From contig ML978121.1 in NCBI GenBank assembly GCA_010015805.1, forward strand, positions 1,364,001-1,428,000: 64,000 bases of DNA, read 5' to 3'. Below, piece after piece: positions 31,064 to 41,373 of the stretch; the first letter of the stretch is position 1, and each line of letters opens with the position of its first letter. The DNA comes from Rhizodiscina lignyota. Its lineage: Eukaryota; Ascomycota; Dothideomycetes; Aulographales; Rhizodiscinaceae. The notes under the pieces were generated by a model. It did no database searches, was not told the DNA's origin, and was given only the letters and a program-made list of their open reading frames with translations. A program made the translations under genes and the position numbers.

Positions 31064-33049
31064 ATGAGCACGACTACCGTCGCACAAGAACTTGGCTTTA
31101 CCATCCACGAGGACGAGGGTTTACATTCCGCTCCCGCAACATCGGAATGGGAGGCACAGTCTGATCCCACCGAAGAAGAATACGAAGCAGATGATAGCCT
31201 ACTCACCTCCGACGAAGTTATCCCCAGCTTAGAGGTACAACAGCACACATTTGAAGATGCAGGAGACGTTATTCGCGACCTCCCTCCGAGCTCGCCTCCG
31301 GCAGCTGCGCGCTCCGTCAAGGGTACATCTCGTCGAGTATCAGCGCTCACAGCCGCCTCTAGACAATCTGCAGTATCCTCTCTGCCTTCCCTCTCTCACA
31401 ATGACCACGACATGTCCAACTTTACCCCGATGAAGAACCGACCGACGTTCAGGAAGCACAATGCAATGCGCGCTCTGCAGATGGCGAGTCCGCCATCGCT
31501 GGACGGATATTCTTCTTCGCGGTCGTCGTCATACTTTCGCGATAGACAACTGCCAACGCCAAAGTCCGAGCACCGGTATGGTTCGCCTCAGAGCAAATCT
31601 GGGCGCAGTACCACCACCATTCGCTCTTCCAGACAAGGCATGCCATCGCGAGAAGTGTCGGTGCAGAGTGCGACTCCGAGCAAGAAGGACTTTCCGCTCG
31701 TGCTTCTCCATGTGACAGTTCTACCACAGCCGTGGCCCTACTCGGCGAAGAGCATGGCCTCAGTGCTCCCCGAAGTCATCATCGCGAATCAGCATCTCCT
31801 GGAAGAGAAGCTCAATCCTACAGTTTTAGCGAGGGGCCTGCTGGTACCGCACCCAAGAGAAGAGTACGATATACTAGAGGAGCGCATACTCGAGAGCCTA
31901 GAACTGAAGATCCCACGAGTGCTGAAGTGTGGACACTATTATCAGGAGGACTCGGAGGCTGAAGAGATTGATGACAATTCTACAGTCACAAGAGACTGCC
32001 AGTTCAATGAAGAGGGAGATGAGGATGTGTTTGGCAGAGAGGTGCACTGCACAACTTGCCACAACAACGTCAAAATGCCGGGCGCGGGGCTCGGTGAAGG
32101 CAATCGGAGATGGGATGTCAAAATCTATGCGGCCAACGGCCTAATGCGAGCCGGTGCTTGGGCTGCAGCTTGGAGTGAGATGGAGAGAGTTGATGTGGAA
32201 ATCGGGGCTTGGGTGCCGGAGCATTTCAGAAGGGAGTTGGACCGTCTCTTGGAGGAAGAGGAGCAAGAGGTATTGGCCGCCGCACAGGCAGCGGAAGAAG
32301 AGCGGCGCCGACTGGAAGAACTCAGATCACTACCGGCTGTTCAAGTCGGAGAGCCTGTGAGAAAGGAGACAATCGAGACACCGAGTCGGTCGCCGGAGAC
32401 TTTCACAACGCCGTCGGAGCGACCATCGCGGCCAAGTTCTCGAAAGTCTGTCCAGCGTCCGAAGGAAGATATTCCGCTTTCGACGCTCTTGCACAACTAC
32501 ATCTACCTCCTGGCGCAAGACCGGCGCAACATTGTCATTGGGCTGCTCGGAATTCTGGTGTTGCTGATGGCCGTGGCGGGCGGTTCCAAACCACCGCCGG
32601 CTACTACACTGATCCATCAGCCAATTATTGAAGCACCAATGGCATTGACAAGCGCATCGTTAGGTCCAAGTGTATCCTTGGATTCAAGCACATTCCTGGA
32701 TTCGAGCGTATCCTTAGGTTCAAGTGCTTCCTTGGATTCGAGCACATCCCTGGACTCAAGCACATCTCTGGATTGTGATCCGACTTCGATCACTGAAACG
32801 TCGTTCGTTACTGTCACAGAGACATCAGCACAGACCATAGTTGAGACCACAACTGTAGTTTCCAGTGTTACGCCGGATCTGTCGAGCAGTTCGACCATCA
32901 CCGAGTCAAAACCCACGATAGACGCCACTGCTTCGCCAGATCTATCGAGTGGTTCGGCCGCCGTAGAGTCTAATACCATGACACCTGTCATTGCTTCACC
33001 AGCACCACTGAAGGTCGAGGATGTTACTCCGAAGGGCGGAGAGTTGTAA
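31064..33049 (+). CDS. Conserved-looking membrane protein of unknown function
   Basis: Single exon, 661 aa. The N-terminal 215 residues are disordered (Ser/Pro/Arg-rich). A structured core follows at about 216-390: KKDFPLVLLHVTVLPQPWPYS, VLPEVIIANQHLLEEKLN, LVPHPREEYDILEERILESLELKIPRVLKCGHYY, then EVHCTTCHNN and WDVKIYAANGLMRAGAWAAAW. The CGHYY and CTTCH cysteines could form a metal or disulfide site. A charged coiled coil (about 395-425) precedes one hydrophobic helix (IVIGLLGILVLLMAVAGG, about 490-510). After it comes a Ser/Thr-rich tail with about seven copies of an SLDSS-type repeat (32660-32775). The core looks like a fungal-wide domain, but I cannot name it. The topology (tail-side repeats lumenal or cytosolic) is not settled. 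Confidence 0.75.
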   Translation: MSTTTVAQELGFTIHEDEGLHSAPATSEWEAQSDPTEEEYEADDSLLTSDEVIPSLEVQQHTFEDAGDVIRDLPPSSPPAAARSVKGTSRRVSALTAASRQSAVSSLPSLSHNDHDMSNFTPMKNRPTFRKHNAMRALQMASPPSLDGYSSSRSSSYFRDRQLPTPKSEHRYGSPQSKSGRSTTTIRSSRQGMPSREVSVQSATPSKKDFPLVLLHVTVLPQPWPYSAKSMASVLPEVIIANQHLLEEKLNPTVLARGLLVPHPREEYDILEERILESLELKIPRVLKCGHYYQEDSEAEEIDDNSTVTRDCQFNEEGDEDVFGREVHCTTCHNNVKMPGAGLGEGNRRWDVKIYAANGLMRAGAWAAAWSEMERVDVEIGAWVPEHFRRELDRLLEEEEQEVLAAAQAAEEERRRLEELRSLPAVQVGEPVRKETIETPSRSPETFTTPSERPSRPSSRKSVQRPKEDIPLSTLLHNYIYLLAQDRRNIVIGLLGILVLLMAVAGGSKPPPATTLIHQPIIEAPMALTSASLGPSVSLDSSTFLDSSVSLGSSASLDSSTSLDSSTSLDCDPTSITETSFVTVTETSAQTIVETTTVVSSVTPDLSSSSTITESKPTIDATASPDLSSGSAAVESNTMTPVIASPAPLKVEDVTPKGGEL

Positions 33050-33277
33050 TGTGCCGGAGGGACTTTGTGTAGTGGAGACCGTGTATGTAATTGTGCTAGT
33101 CAGAGCGTTTAGCGATGTTCGAGAGCGTAGATATCCAAATGACAGACATGACCTAAACAGTCAGCCCGCATCTTTCGTAGTCTGAGGTGCCAGTTTTCAA
33201 CAAATTTGATTGGAAAGACTCATTCTCTGACTCGCTCTTGGATATCCTATTCTTACGCGTTGTCGCCAATTCCGAAG
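33050..33277. other. Short intergenic region
   Basis: No feature seen. Confidence 0.4.
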
Positions 33278-34142
33278 ATGGGCAGCTTCATAACGCAGTT
33301 CAAGATCGTCTATCAACGTACTGAACCAGACTCTGTATACGATACCTCGTCCGAATCCCGAGTGGTAAATGACATTATTCGTGAGTGGATGGGGAAGAAA
33401 GACCAGGATCCATTTATTACTCCGTCTCCGTCGTGCAACCCAGAGACGGGGGTGTTGATGACCGATTGCCAATAGTGTGTGAAAATATGGAGAGTTTTCT
33501 CCCAAGATTATTCCACTACTATGAAGGGAAGCCCAGAAAGGAATTTGAAAGATATTTGCATCAAAAGACTAACGTTACAAATTTCTTGTATCACGTGAGG
33601 TCGATGCAGTGGATTCAACTGTTTAACGACTCCCTGTCGTTCGTCGACGCCGATACTCCAGCCTCCTATATATCTTCCGCCATCGCATACATTTCATTCA
33701 TCGTCATGGACTGGTACTTCGCTGGACAAATCTTTAGCTCCGAGGGGTCCACAGCGAGAAAAATAATTCTGCTTGAGGGCCTTGGATGGCTATACTTTGT
33801 TGATGGCGTCCATGACGAATAGAGACATCGAATTATGGACAGAGAGACTAGAATTATGGCTTACTGTGATCTGCTAATAGGAGAACCCCATCCATACTTC
33901 CTCATAGTACATAAGTGTGCAGGGCTCACTATCTCGTCACGGACTGCACTCTTCGAACCATGCCTCGAATCTTCTACACCGACCACTGGGGAAGAGGACG
34001 ATTTCGATGCTCGGCAGAGGAGACAGCTGTATCCTTTGGACCTAATTCATGGAACCTTGACGGCCCATATGTCGTTGTCATGCCAAGTGGTCTGATCCCG
34101 GGGGTTACAAAGCTGCATGGCGCATGGAGATGGAACGAATGA
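33278..34142 (+). other. Possible hypothetical gene or gene relic
   Basis: Three plus-strand open segments in two or three frames (33278-33475, 33385-33822, 33835-34142) read as moderately protein-like sequence, including ENMESFLPRLFHYYEGKPRKEF and SLSFVDADTPASYISSAIAYISF. They may be exons of one spliced gene or pieces of a decayed one. I could not find a convincing chain of splice sites and recognise no domain. Confidence 0.25.
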
Positions 34143-34935
34143 TGCACTGGACGCTGCCATCCCGGCTTCAGGGTTCTCGATTAGCTGGTTGGCAGCATAG
34201 CCATGTTGCTCCTTCCTGCTGAAGAACACCTGACGGTACCACGCATACAAGTGGCTAGATTGACGACTGAATGAATGTGCTCTTCAAAGTTCGGGTGAAG
34301 ATGCGGGTTGGATAGCTGAGGAAGGGAGAATATGAAGTCGGAACGAAGCTTGCAGTGGCTGTGGAAATACAAGATGAAGCAGGAGACGCGATGGTTTTTG
34401 GGGACTATATTTGTTAACTGATATATGTGAGGTGTTGAACTTAGCTGGTGAATTCCTCTGAAGGAGCCAGTTTCCAGCGAGTGGATAGCCTGCGGAGCCA
34501 CGCTGTCAAAGTTACCCCAGGCACTTCTGAGAGAAACTTCCTTGAGTTGGTGAGGCTGCATTCGAGGTTATTAGGGAATAGCTTACCTACCTTGATTTAG
34601 AAGATTCACTTCTCGTCGTCGCGGAAAAAGGACGCCGTCAAGCCGTGTCTCCTTCGCGCCGGAAAGTACCTCCTTCATAGTCGTGGACTGTTTCCGCTTT
34701 CACTCGAGTATCTAGAAAGGAAGGAACGAACAACACGCGCCAAGCATTGCACCACGCCTCGGGCCTTTCATTCTTTTCAATTCTTCCCCTCATCCGCTGA
34801 ATATCCTCAAGGTTTCACGCGTCCAAAGACTGCCTTGATTACCTGCACCAATCTGAACGCTCGCGTCACCAGCCAATCCCAACATCCGTCAGAAGCGCGC
34901 TGGAACCGAAAAACCTCCACCTCAGTGCTGCGAAC
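34143..34935. other. Intergenic region upstream of F-box gene 2
   Basis: About 800 bp. A minus-strand frame of 126 aa at 34181-34561 has no motif. The final 200 bp is pyrimidine-rich and likely promoter. Confidence 0.4.
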
Positions 34936-36227
34936 ATGGCCACTTGTCCACTTCTCTCCCTACCGAACGAGCTCATCGACCATGTGGCCAACTTCACGGA
35001 AGATGATGTCCTCATATTGCGTCAAGTCTGCCGACGACTGAATGAAGCGACGATGCATCGAGTCGGCGAACGGTTCTTCTCTAAGCGATTCGTCTTCTTG
35101 TCTCTCCTTTCCAGCCTTGAGAATCTTGCGGCGATCGCTAAACACGAGACTTTCCGCAACCATGTCCGCGCTCTGTACATGTCCCCGTCGTTCCCAGATT
35201 TGCAGCGAGAGGAGAGCGGTCAAATAACCTGTCAGACACGTTGGATAGGAACGGATGTCGTCCAAGAGGAAACATTTCGGAAATATCGGAACGAATTCGA
35301 GTGGCTGTATGACACGGGTATCAATAGAAACGTTATAATCGACGTTCTGAACAGCTGCCCCAATTGCACCAAATTAGGCCTGCACCATCCAGACGAGCTC
35401 GGCACGCAATACCAGGACAAAGTTCTTCAACTTATCTACAAAGTTATCGGGACTACATTTGATCCAGAGGAGCTTGTACTCTTCGGGTTGGACATGAGCG
35501 ATCTTATGACGGATCTTCATTTTCCATATGAGACTAGAATGCTACGATTCGTCCAACATGTGCTAATTGAGAGCGCTGCGCATATTACCTGCCTTCATCT
35601 GGACAATTCTGGCAACTCCCTTCTGTGGTATCCAATGGATGACGCTGGATTCATTGTACCAGCGTCCAGCAAGTCACAGCTCCATTCACGTCTGCTCAAT
35701 CTGAGAGAACTGTCGCTGGCGTTTTGTCCCTCGAGCACGCAGGACAACCTACACTCTTTCCTATCTGCCGCCAAAAACCTAACGAGTCTCTCTTTGCAAC
35801 TTGGACTCTATTCATCCTCTTCCATGTTCGGTTCCACAACCTCGTCCAGTTTAACCTGAGATGCTCATATAATCCACAGGACCTCTGGGACCCAGAAATT
35901 ATCTCGAAGTTCCTAATCAGTCATAAAGATACTCTTCGGAGCCTTGGCCTAATCTTCATCCGCATATGGGGCTCTTTCTTACCATGTCCAGAGCTCATAC
36001 ACTCTGAAATGGGACTGGAGGAGATCAGACTCCGTATTGACGAGCATTATGAGAAAGATGCTGATCCGGAGGATTGGACGTGGAACAAAGCATGCACTCT
36101 TCTGGATGATGTCCACATCAAGGACAATGTCAAAACGAGTCTAGCAGATTTGATTGAGATGCTGGAGGAACATGAGCTGGAACTCCTGGAAGATGAAACC
36201 ATGAGTCTTTACAGCACTGGCAGCTGA
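34936..36227 (+). pseudogene. F-box protein, member 2 of a local pair, frameshifted
   Basis: The first open part (34936-35859, 307 aa) starts with an F-box (LLSLPNELIDHVANF, then LRQVCRRLNEATMHRVGERFF) and runs parallel to the paralog at 26285. The homologous C-terminal part continues in another frame: FHNLVQFNLRCSYNPQDLWDPEIISKFLISHKDTLRSLGL up to TAG-type end at 36227. A one-base change near 35830-35840 would account for the switch, and I found no intron with usable borders there. The gene is therefore probably a recent pseudogene, or encodes a shortened 307-aa protein that keeps the F-box and loses the target-binding end. A sequencing error is the alternative. Confidence 0.6.
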
Positions 36228-37405
36228 CAGTCGTTCATAAAGGGGTGTCACTGGGGTTTCGATTGCAAAGAGAAGATTTTGCTCTTCATTTTCTGTGTTA
36301 TTTGCTACAGTATGTATAATATCCGACCCGCGTGAGGTCGGATCAACTCTCGAGATGGTCAAATGGAATGATGTTCTCATCGCCTATCCTTTCGAAACTT
36401 TGCAGTGCCGTCCACGCAATTAGAGCTCCTGCCGCTGCTGAGTTTAGATCAGAGGTGGCACCCATTCTCCACATATATTCTCATCGCACCGTAACCCTGA
36501 GCTTACCACGAGGGTGACAAAAAGGTTGGGCTCGCCCCGAAGATCATACGACTGAACTTCTAGAGATGATCTCGTTTACCTGGAACCGTGGGAGCTGTAC
36601 GCCGTTTACTCCGAAAGTGTTATAGCTTGTCTGAATAATGGCGCCCAACCATTGTCACGCTCGAGCTCGCTCATTTGCCACCCTGAACCAGAGCAGGACA
36701 ATCATATACAGATTGCTCGCGATGGCTATACATCAATCTCAATGCCGAATACATTTGCGTGTTCCAGGCCGGTAGCCAGCTGACAGAAAAGGCCCACGTC
36801 GATGCAATCTGCAACCCGTGGGAGCAGTGCTCCAAACCTATCGCTACACCATACAATTACTTCCCAGATCGCGAGAAGCACCTCCTGAATTGGCGACAGA
36901 TGAACTGCATTTATGCCTATCCTATCCGAATCGTACATGAGTGTGCCCGTTTACATAGATCGAACAGTGATACGCGGCATGAGGTACCGCCCTTCCGACC
37001 ACTTGCCCAATTTTGTCTCCGGATTGCTGCTCTGTCTCCCGATCAAGAACGTTTACAGTCAAGGCAAGAGATAACATCCCGTTACTGGATGCGCCAGTTG
37101 AGATCTCACCAGCATTGATCTGTGAGTCAGAAACGCCATTTCGAGAAGCACAGCCACTAACCGGCTGTGTACACCGCGCTGCGCAGTGACTCCCTGAACC
37201 ATGCATGAAATAGATGCGTTTCCGCACTTTCCAATCTCACAGTCTGGGGCGCATGTTTTTAAATCGTTCTTGGTCTTCTTGGGGCATTTTCAATCGCATA
37301 GCATTTCGCACGAGACCGTTACTAAAGGGACTCCCCACTCTCACACTACCCAACAAACAACCCACCATACCGCATCCAAGCCCATTTCGATCCCAATCCA
37401 CGACA
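36228..37405. other. Intergenic region with a possible small spliced gene
   Basis: Most of this 1.2 kb shows no gene. At about 36684-36936 plus a frame reads DCSRWLYINLNAEYICVFQAGSQLT and then ICNPWEQCSKP, NYFPDREKHLLNW, with four spaced cysteines. It opens after a stop beside an AACCAG acceptor-like site and has no Met of its own at the start. It looks like an internal exon of a small cysteine protein, but I could not complete it. Confidence 0.3.
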
Positions 37406-38668
37406 ATGGCACCCTCCCAAGGCAAAAAGCAGCGCCCGATCCACCTCCCGGGGACCCACCTCGAAGGCGGCGGCCAGCTCCTCCGCCTCGCCACATCCCT
37501 CTCCGCACTAACGCAGCAGCCCATCCAAATCAACAACATCCGCGGCAACCGCTCTGGCGGCGGCGGCATGAAAGCGCAGCACCTGACAGCGGTGCGTTGG
37601 CTCGCGTCGGCATGTGGCGCGCGGACGAGCGGGATGGGGCTGAAGAGCAAGAGCTTGGTGTTCACTCCGGGGGGCGAGGCCGAAGAGGGTGGAGATGCGC
37701 TGGATGATGTGGAGAGCACGATTGATATCGGCTCCCCGGGGGCGGTGAGCTTGGTGTTCCAAGCGATACTGCCATTCGTGCTCTTCTCCTCCTCGCAGGC
37801 AGAACCCACGCCGGTCCATATCACAATCAAGGGCGGCACGAATGTTTCGAACTCCCCGTCGGTCGACTATCTCCGGCTCGTGCTCTTCCCGACTCTCACG
37901 CTCATCGGCTTCAGCCCCATCTCTGTGCACGTCCGCTCGAGGGGGTGGAGTCTCGGCCGCACAGAAGTCGGTGCTGCGACATTTAGCATCACTCCTCTCG
38001 CCAAGGGCAAGACACTATCCGCATTCCAGCTCAAAGACAGAGGAAAGATCGTAAGTCTGGAAGCCGTTGTCCTTGCTCCCCGAACAGCGGAGAAAGAGCT
38101 GCTGAAGGAGCTCGAGCGGACAGTGGGCGACGAGTTCCCGGGAATCCCGCTGCAGATTGAGTACGAGGATTCGCTGCACCCAAAACGCCTGTACCTCCTG
38201 CTCGTTGCGACATGCGAGAACGGGTACAAGCTTGGCCGGGACTGGCTGTACGGCGCGGAGGGAGACTTTAAGATTAAGAAGAAAGCGGGGAGTAGCGTCT
38301 CTCCTGCAATCGCTGCGGAACAGCTTGTGAAGCATGTCGTGCGTGATATCAGCGCCGAGATCGCACACGGAGGGTGCGTTGATGAGCACATGCGTGACCA
38401 GATGGCTGTATTCCAGGCGCTGGCGGAGGGAAAGAGCGTTGTTGATGGAGGTCGGGACGAAGATGGCGGTAGAGTAAAGGCAAGCTTACATGCAAGGACG
38501 GTGCAGTGGGTGGCCGGAGAGGTTGTGGGCGTAGACTTCGACAAGGAAGGCTCTTGTAACGGCGTAGGCTTTGTCGTTGGCGAGCATTTCGACAGCAAGA
38601 GACGACGTGGGCCACCTCCTGCTGCGGAAGCGCAGCTGGCGGAGCAGCTGGAGGAGCTCCATGTCTAA
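37406..38668 (+). CDS. RTCA: RNA 3'-terminal phosphate cyclase
   Basis: Single exon, 420 aa from the ATG at 37406; the frame is open further upstream, but that part is basic leader-like sequence. Family signatures are in order: HLEGGGQLLRLATSLSALT, IRGNRSGGGGMKAQHLTAVRWLASACGA, GSPGAVSLVFQAILPF, KGGTNVSNSPSVDYLRLVLFP and VDEHMRDQMAVFQALAEG, where the His corresponds to the residue adenylylated in RtcA enzymes. The protein is somewhat longer than bacterial RtcA (about 340 aa) because of inserts typical of fungal proteins. RtcA converts RNA 3'-phosphate to a 2',3'-cyclic phosphate. Presence of the His argues against the Rcl1 paralog. It converges with ATG17, with only 95 bp between the two stop codons. 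Confidence 0.87.
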   Translation: MAPSQGKKQRPIHLPGTHLEGGGQLLRLATSLSALTQQPIQINNIRGNRSGGGGMKAQHLTAVRWLASACGARTSGMGLKSKSLVFTPGGEAEEGGDALDDVESTIDIGSPGAVSLVFQAILPFVLFSSSQAEPTPVHITIKGGTNVSNSPSVDYLRLVLFPTLTLIGFSPISVHVRSRGWSLGRTEVGAATFSITPLAKGKTLSAFQLKDRGKIVSLEAVVLAPRTAEKELLKELERTVGDEFPGIPLQIEYEDSLHPKRLYLLLVATCENGYKLGRDWLYGAEGDFKIKKKAGSSVSPAIAAEQLVKHVVRDISAEIAHGGCVDEHMRDQMAVFQALAEGKSVVDGGRDEDGGRVKASLHARTVQWVAGEVVGVDFDKEGSCNGVGFVVGEHFDSKRRRGPPPAAEAQLAEQLEELHV

Positions 38669-38763
38669 CGTTGTATCTTACATCTTATTGTCTGCCCGTC
38701 TGCAATGCGTTCAAGCGAATGCATAGCTCATGTGCGTTTCTTCCACACATGATCCGTCCACTC

Positions 38764-40391
38764 TCATACCTTTGCTCTAGCGCGCTGCACAGCTCTTTCC
38801 AAAGCCTCTTTCCTGACCTTTGGCACACTAACTATCTCCCCAGCTGTAGGAACGACCTCAAACCTTGCCGGTGGATTAACAAGACCAGGCCAGATATCTG
38901 CAGGAAGATATTCTCCCTGATCCTGCTTGAAGGCCTCCCTCTCTTCCAAGTCTCCTTGATAGAGCTTCTCAATCTTGTTCATTGCATCTCTCACCACCTT
39001 CTCCATCTGCGACTGCACACCCCGGCGCCTCGCAACCTCAACGACCAGACCGTCGTACGCGTGGCCAAAGTTCTCATAGAAGCCCTTCAGCGATTCCAAT
39101 TCTTCCATTTTGTCTGCCAAAACCTGCTTCTCTTGATCCCATTTGTTGAGGAACTCGGCCGAGGCGGCAATGTATTGATCCATGTCTACGACGACTGCCG
39201 AAAGGCTGCGGAGGGTCGCGTGCAGCTTGCGCGCAGACATTCGCAGGGCGGATATGTAGTTCTCGCAGTGCTGGAATTGCTCCTCCATGTCTGCTAGTCG
39301 ATCTCCTATCTCGCCGATCACGTCCTCGACTTCTGCTGCATCCTTAGCAAGAACGTTCATCATGTCGGATCGTTCCTCTTCGAACATGGGCTGTGGTGGA
39401 GCGTCTTGGTCCATCGTCTCCAACTCCAGACCCAGTCCAGTTGGTAAGTCTTGCGCATTGGGTAATGAACCTGTAGCTTGTTCTATCGCTGCGCCGCCTC
39501 CTTCCGTATGCTTGAGTGCCGTAACGCAGAGGTCGTAGTGCCGAACTAGAGACTGTAATAGAGATGCGCATTCCGTCGCATGTACCTCCAGATTCTGGAA
39601 GAGACTCGGCAATGGCGATGCGGCCTCTGTGGACAGGTCCAAGCCCGAGCCTCTGACCTCTCCTCCCACTTCTTCGTCTTCGTCTTCGTCCGGCTCTGCG
39701 GGTTGATGTGGTCGCGATGCAGCGATGAGACTGCCCTTTATATTACCGATCGCGTTGTCGAATTCATCGGCATGATCAAGAAGGGCGCCGTGGGCTTCAT
39801 TAAAGCGGTCGATGGAAGCGCGAATGGAGTCGTGCAGGTCGGTTACACCACCTTCATCAACAAAATCAAAGAGATACTTGGTTGGTTCATCTGCAGGCTG
39901 GAACGATGGTTCGACCTCGGTATCTCGAAGCACTTCTAGCGTTTCGTTTAGTCGTGTCGAGGAGACGTCTAGTGCAGAGACGGTGGCCTGTAGATAGCGC
40001 TGGGTTTTAGTAAAAGCGTTGCTGCGTGGTCTCATCATGAATGCAACTCTAGTACCTTGAATTCATCCTTGCCTTCAACAGCGACCACTTCGACACCCGT
40101 TCGCACTGCCTCAACTGCTGTTATTTGCTCGCTGATGGCTCTCTTGACGAAGGCGTTCTTTGCAGCGAGCACGGCATTCTCCTCCAGCGCTTCTCGCGCA
40201 GCAGTGACAATCTCATTAGCTCGCCAGACGTGGTGTGTACATGCTAATGAGCGCTTTGAGGCGAGGAAGTAGTTGACGAGGCCCTCGAGGGTTGATCCTT
40301 CGTCTGTTGCGGCCTCTGGAGGCTCGAGACTGCCATCCGAGGATGTGGGTGAAGGAAGGTTCGCTGGGCGTGGAGATGGCCTCGGCGTCAT
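38764..40391 (-). CDS. ATG17: Autophagy scaffold protein Atg17
   Basis: Two exons on the minus strand, 40391..40056 and 39999..38764 (1572 nt, 523 aa). Exon 1 has TLEGLVNYFLASKRSLACTHHVWRANEIVTAAREALEE, and ends GVEVVAVEGKDEFK. Exon 2 continues at RYLQATVSALDVSSTRLNETLEVLRDTEVE, with FVDEGGVTDLHDSI and the C-terminal ARRRGVQSQMEKVVRDAMNKIEKLYQGDLEEREAFKQDQGEYLPADIWPGLV stretch, all typical of Atg17. The protein is almost entirely helical, as expected for the S-shaped scaffold that dimerises and recruits Atg29-Atg31 and Atg1/Atg13 to the phagophore assembly site. Length is close to other filamentous-fungal Atg17 proteins. It is divergent from sconB. Confidence 0.93.
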
Positions 40392-41373
40392 GTTGGTGTG
40401 AGCTATAGGGGAAGGACGTTAAGAGTGGAATGGTGGTATCATAGTCGCGCAACAGGATGGTGGAGTGGGTACAGGCAGAGGGAGCACATGCGGTCCCGAC
40501 GCGAAGTCACGTTCACAGCAGCAGCGCGGGTCGTACCGAGCCATAGGCTTAAAGCTCGGACGTCTGCCAATAGAAGAGGCTTAACGCAGCAGAGTCGCGA
40601 TAAAGCGCGAAGACAGTTGGCAGAGAATTTGACAGGAACAGGAAATATGAGGCTGCAGTTTGATTCCTAACCAGCGATGGTGGCTCGATGGACCGATCGA
40701 GTGGAAGCCCTCTGCAGCTCCAGAATCCGGGGTAGCAGGGGTCGCCTTCGCCATCCCTGCCTCTCCACAAAAGTAATATCTAATCGCCCTTTTCGCCGGC
40801 GGATTGCTTTTGAGGCTAAAGTGCTTTGTTTTGCCAGGCGATAGACGCATCAGGAAAAGGCTGCGCAGAAAAGAGCTGCGGAGGATCTGGCGCCGTGCTG
40901 TCGCGAGGATTGAGAGGTGGCCCTGGTGGCGAGGAGTGGATGAGGTGCTTGGGGCATTAGGTAAGCGCACGTCACCGCGGAAGAGGATTGTGTGATTGTG
41001 TGATTGTGTGCTTGTGTGCTCCGGCTCTCGGTCGCTCCTCTCTGCGCCCAAGCACGACATCCAGCACGAGAGCCGCAATGCCCACTTGACCACTGTACAT
41101 ACCCTACATACCTCGAACCTTAATCATTGCGATTTGCCCTAGCTTTATTGCGCCATCCCTTTGCGCGCCGGCCTCGCTCCACCCGCACTCGCCACCCCTC
41201 CGCAGCGCACGCTTACTTCTCCGCTTCGCTGCCCTTCGACATCAAAATACCCGTCCCTGCCTTCGCCCACCGCCTCGGGTCCCTCGAGAAATTCCCGCAT
41301 GAGACATCTTGTCTTTTTCAGCTCTCACCGTCCGATGCCCCTTTCCCAGCTGGCCTGATCCGAGCGAGCGCGG
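40392..41373. other. Divergent intergenic region between ATG17 and sconB
   Basis: About 980 bp with no supported gene. It holds a small microsatellite (listed) and a C-rich stretch just before sconB that is probably its 5' leader. Confidence 0.5.
40987..41018 (+). repeat. Short tandem repeat, 8-bp unit ATTGTGTG
   Basis: Three perfect copies of ATTGTGTG are followed by one variant copy CTTGTGTG. Located about 360 bp upstream of sconB. Confidence 0.8.
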
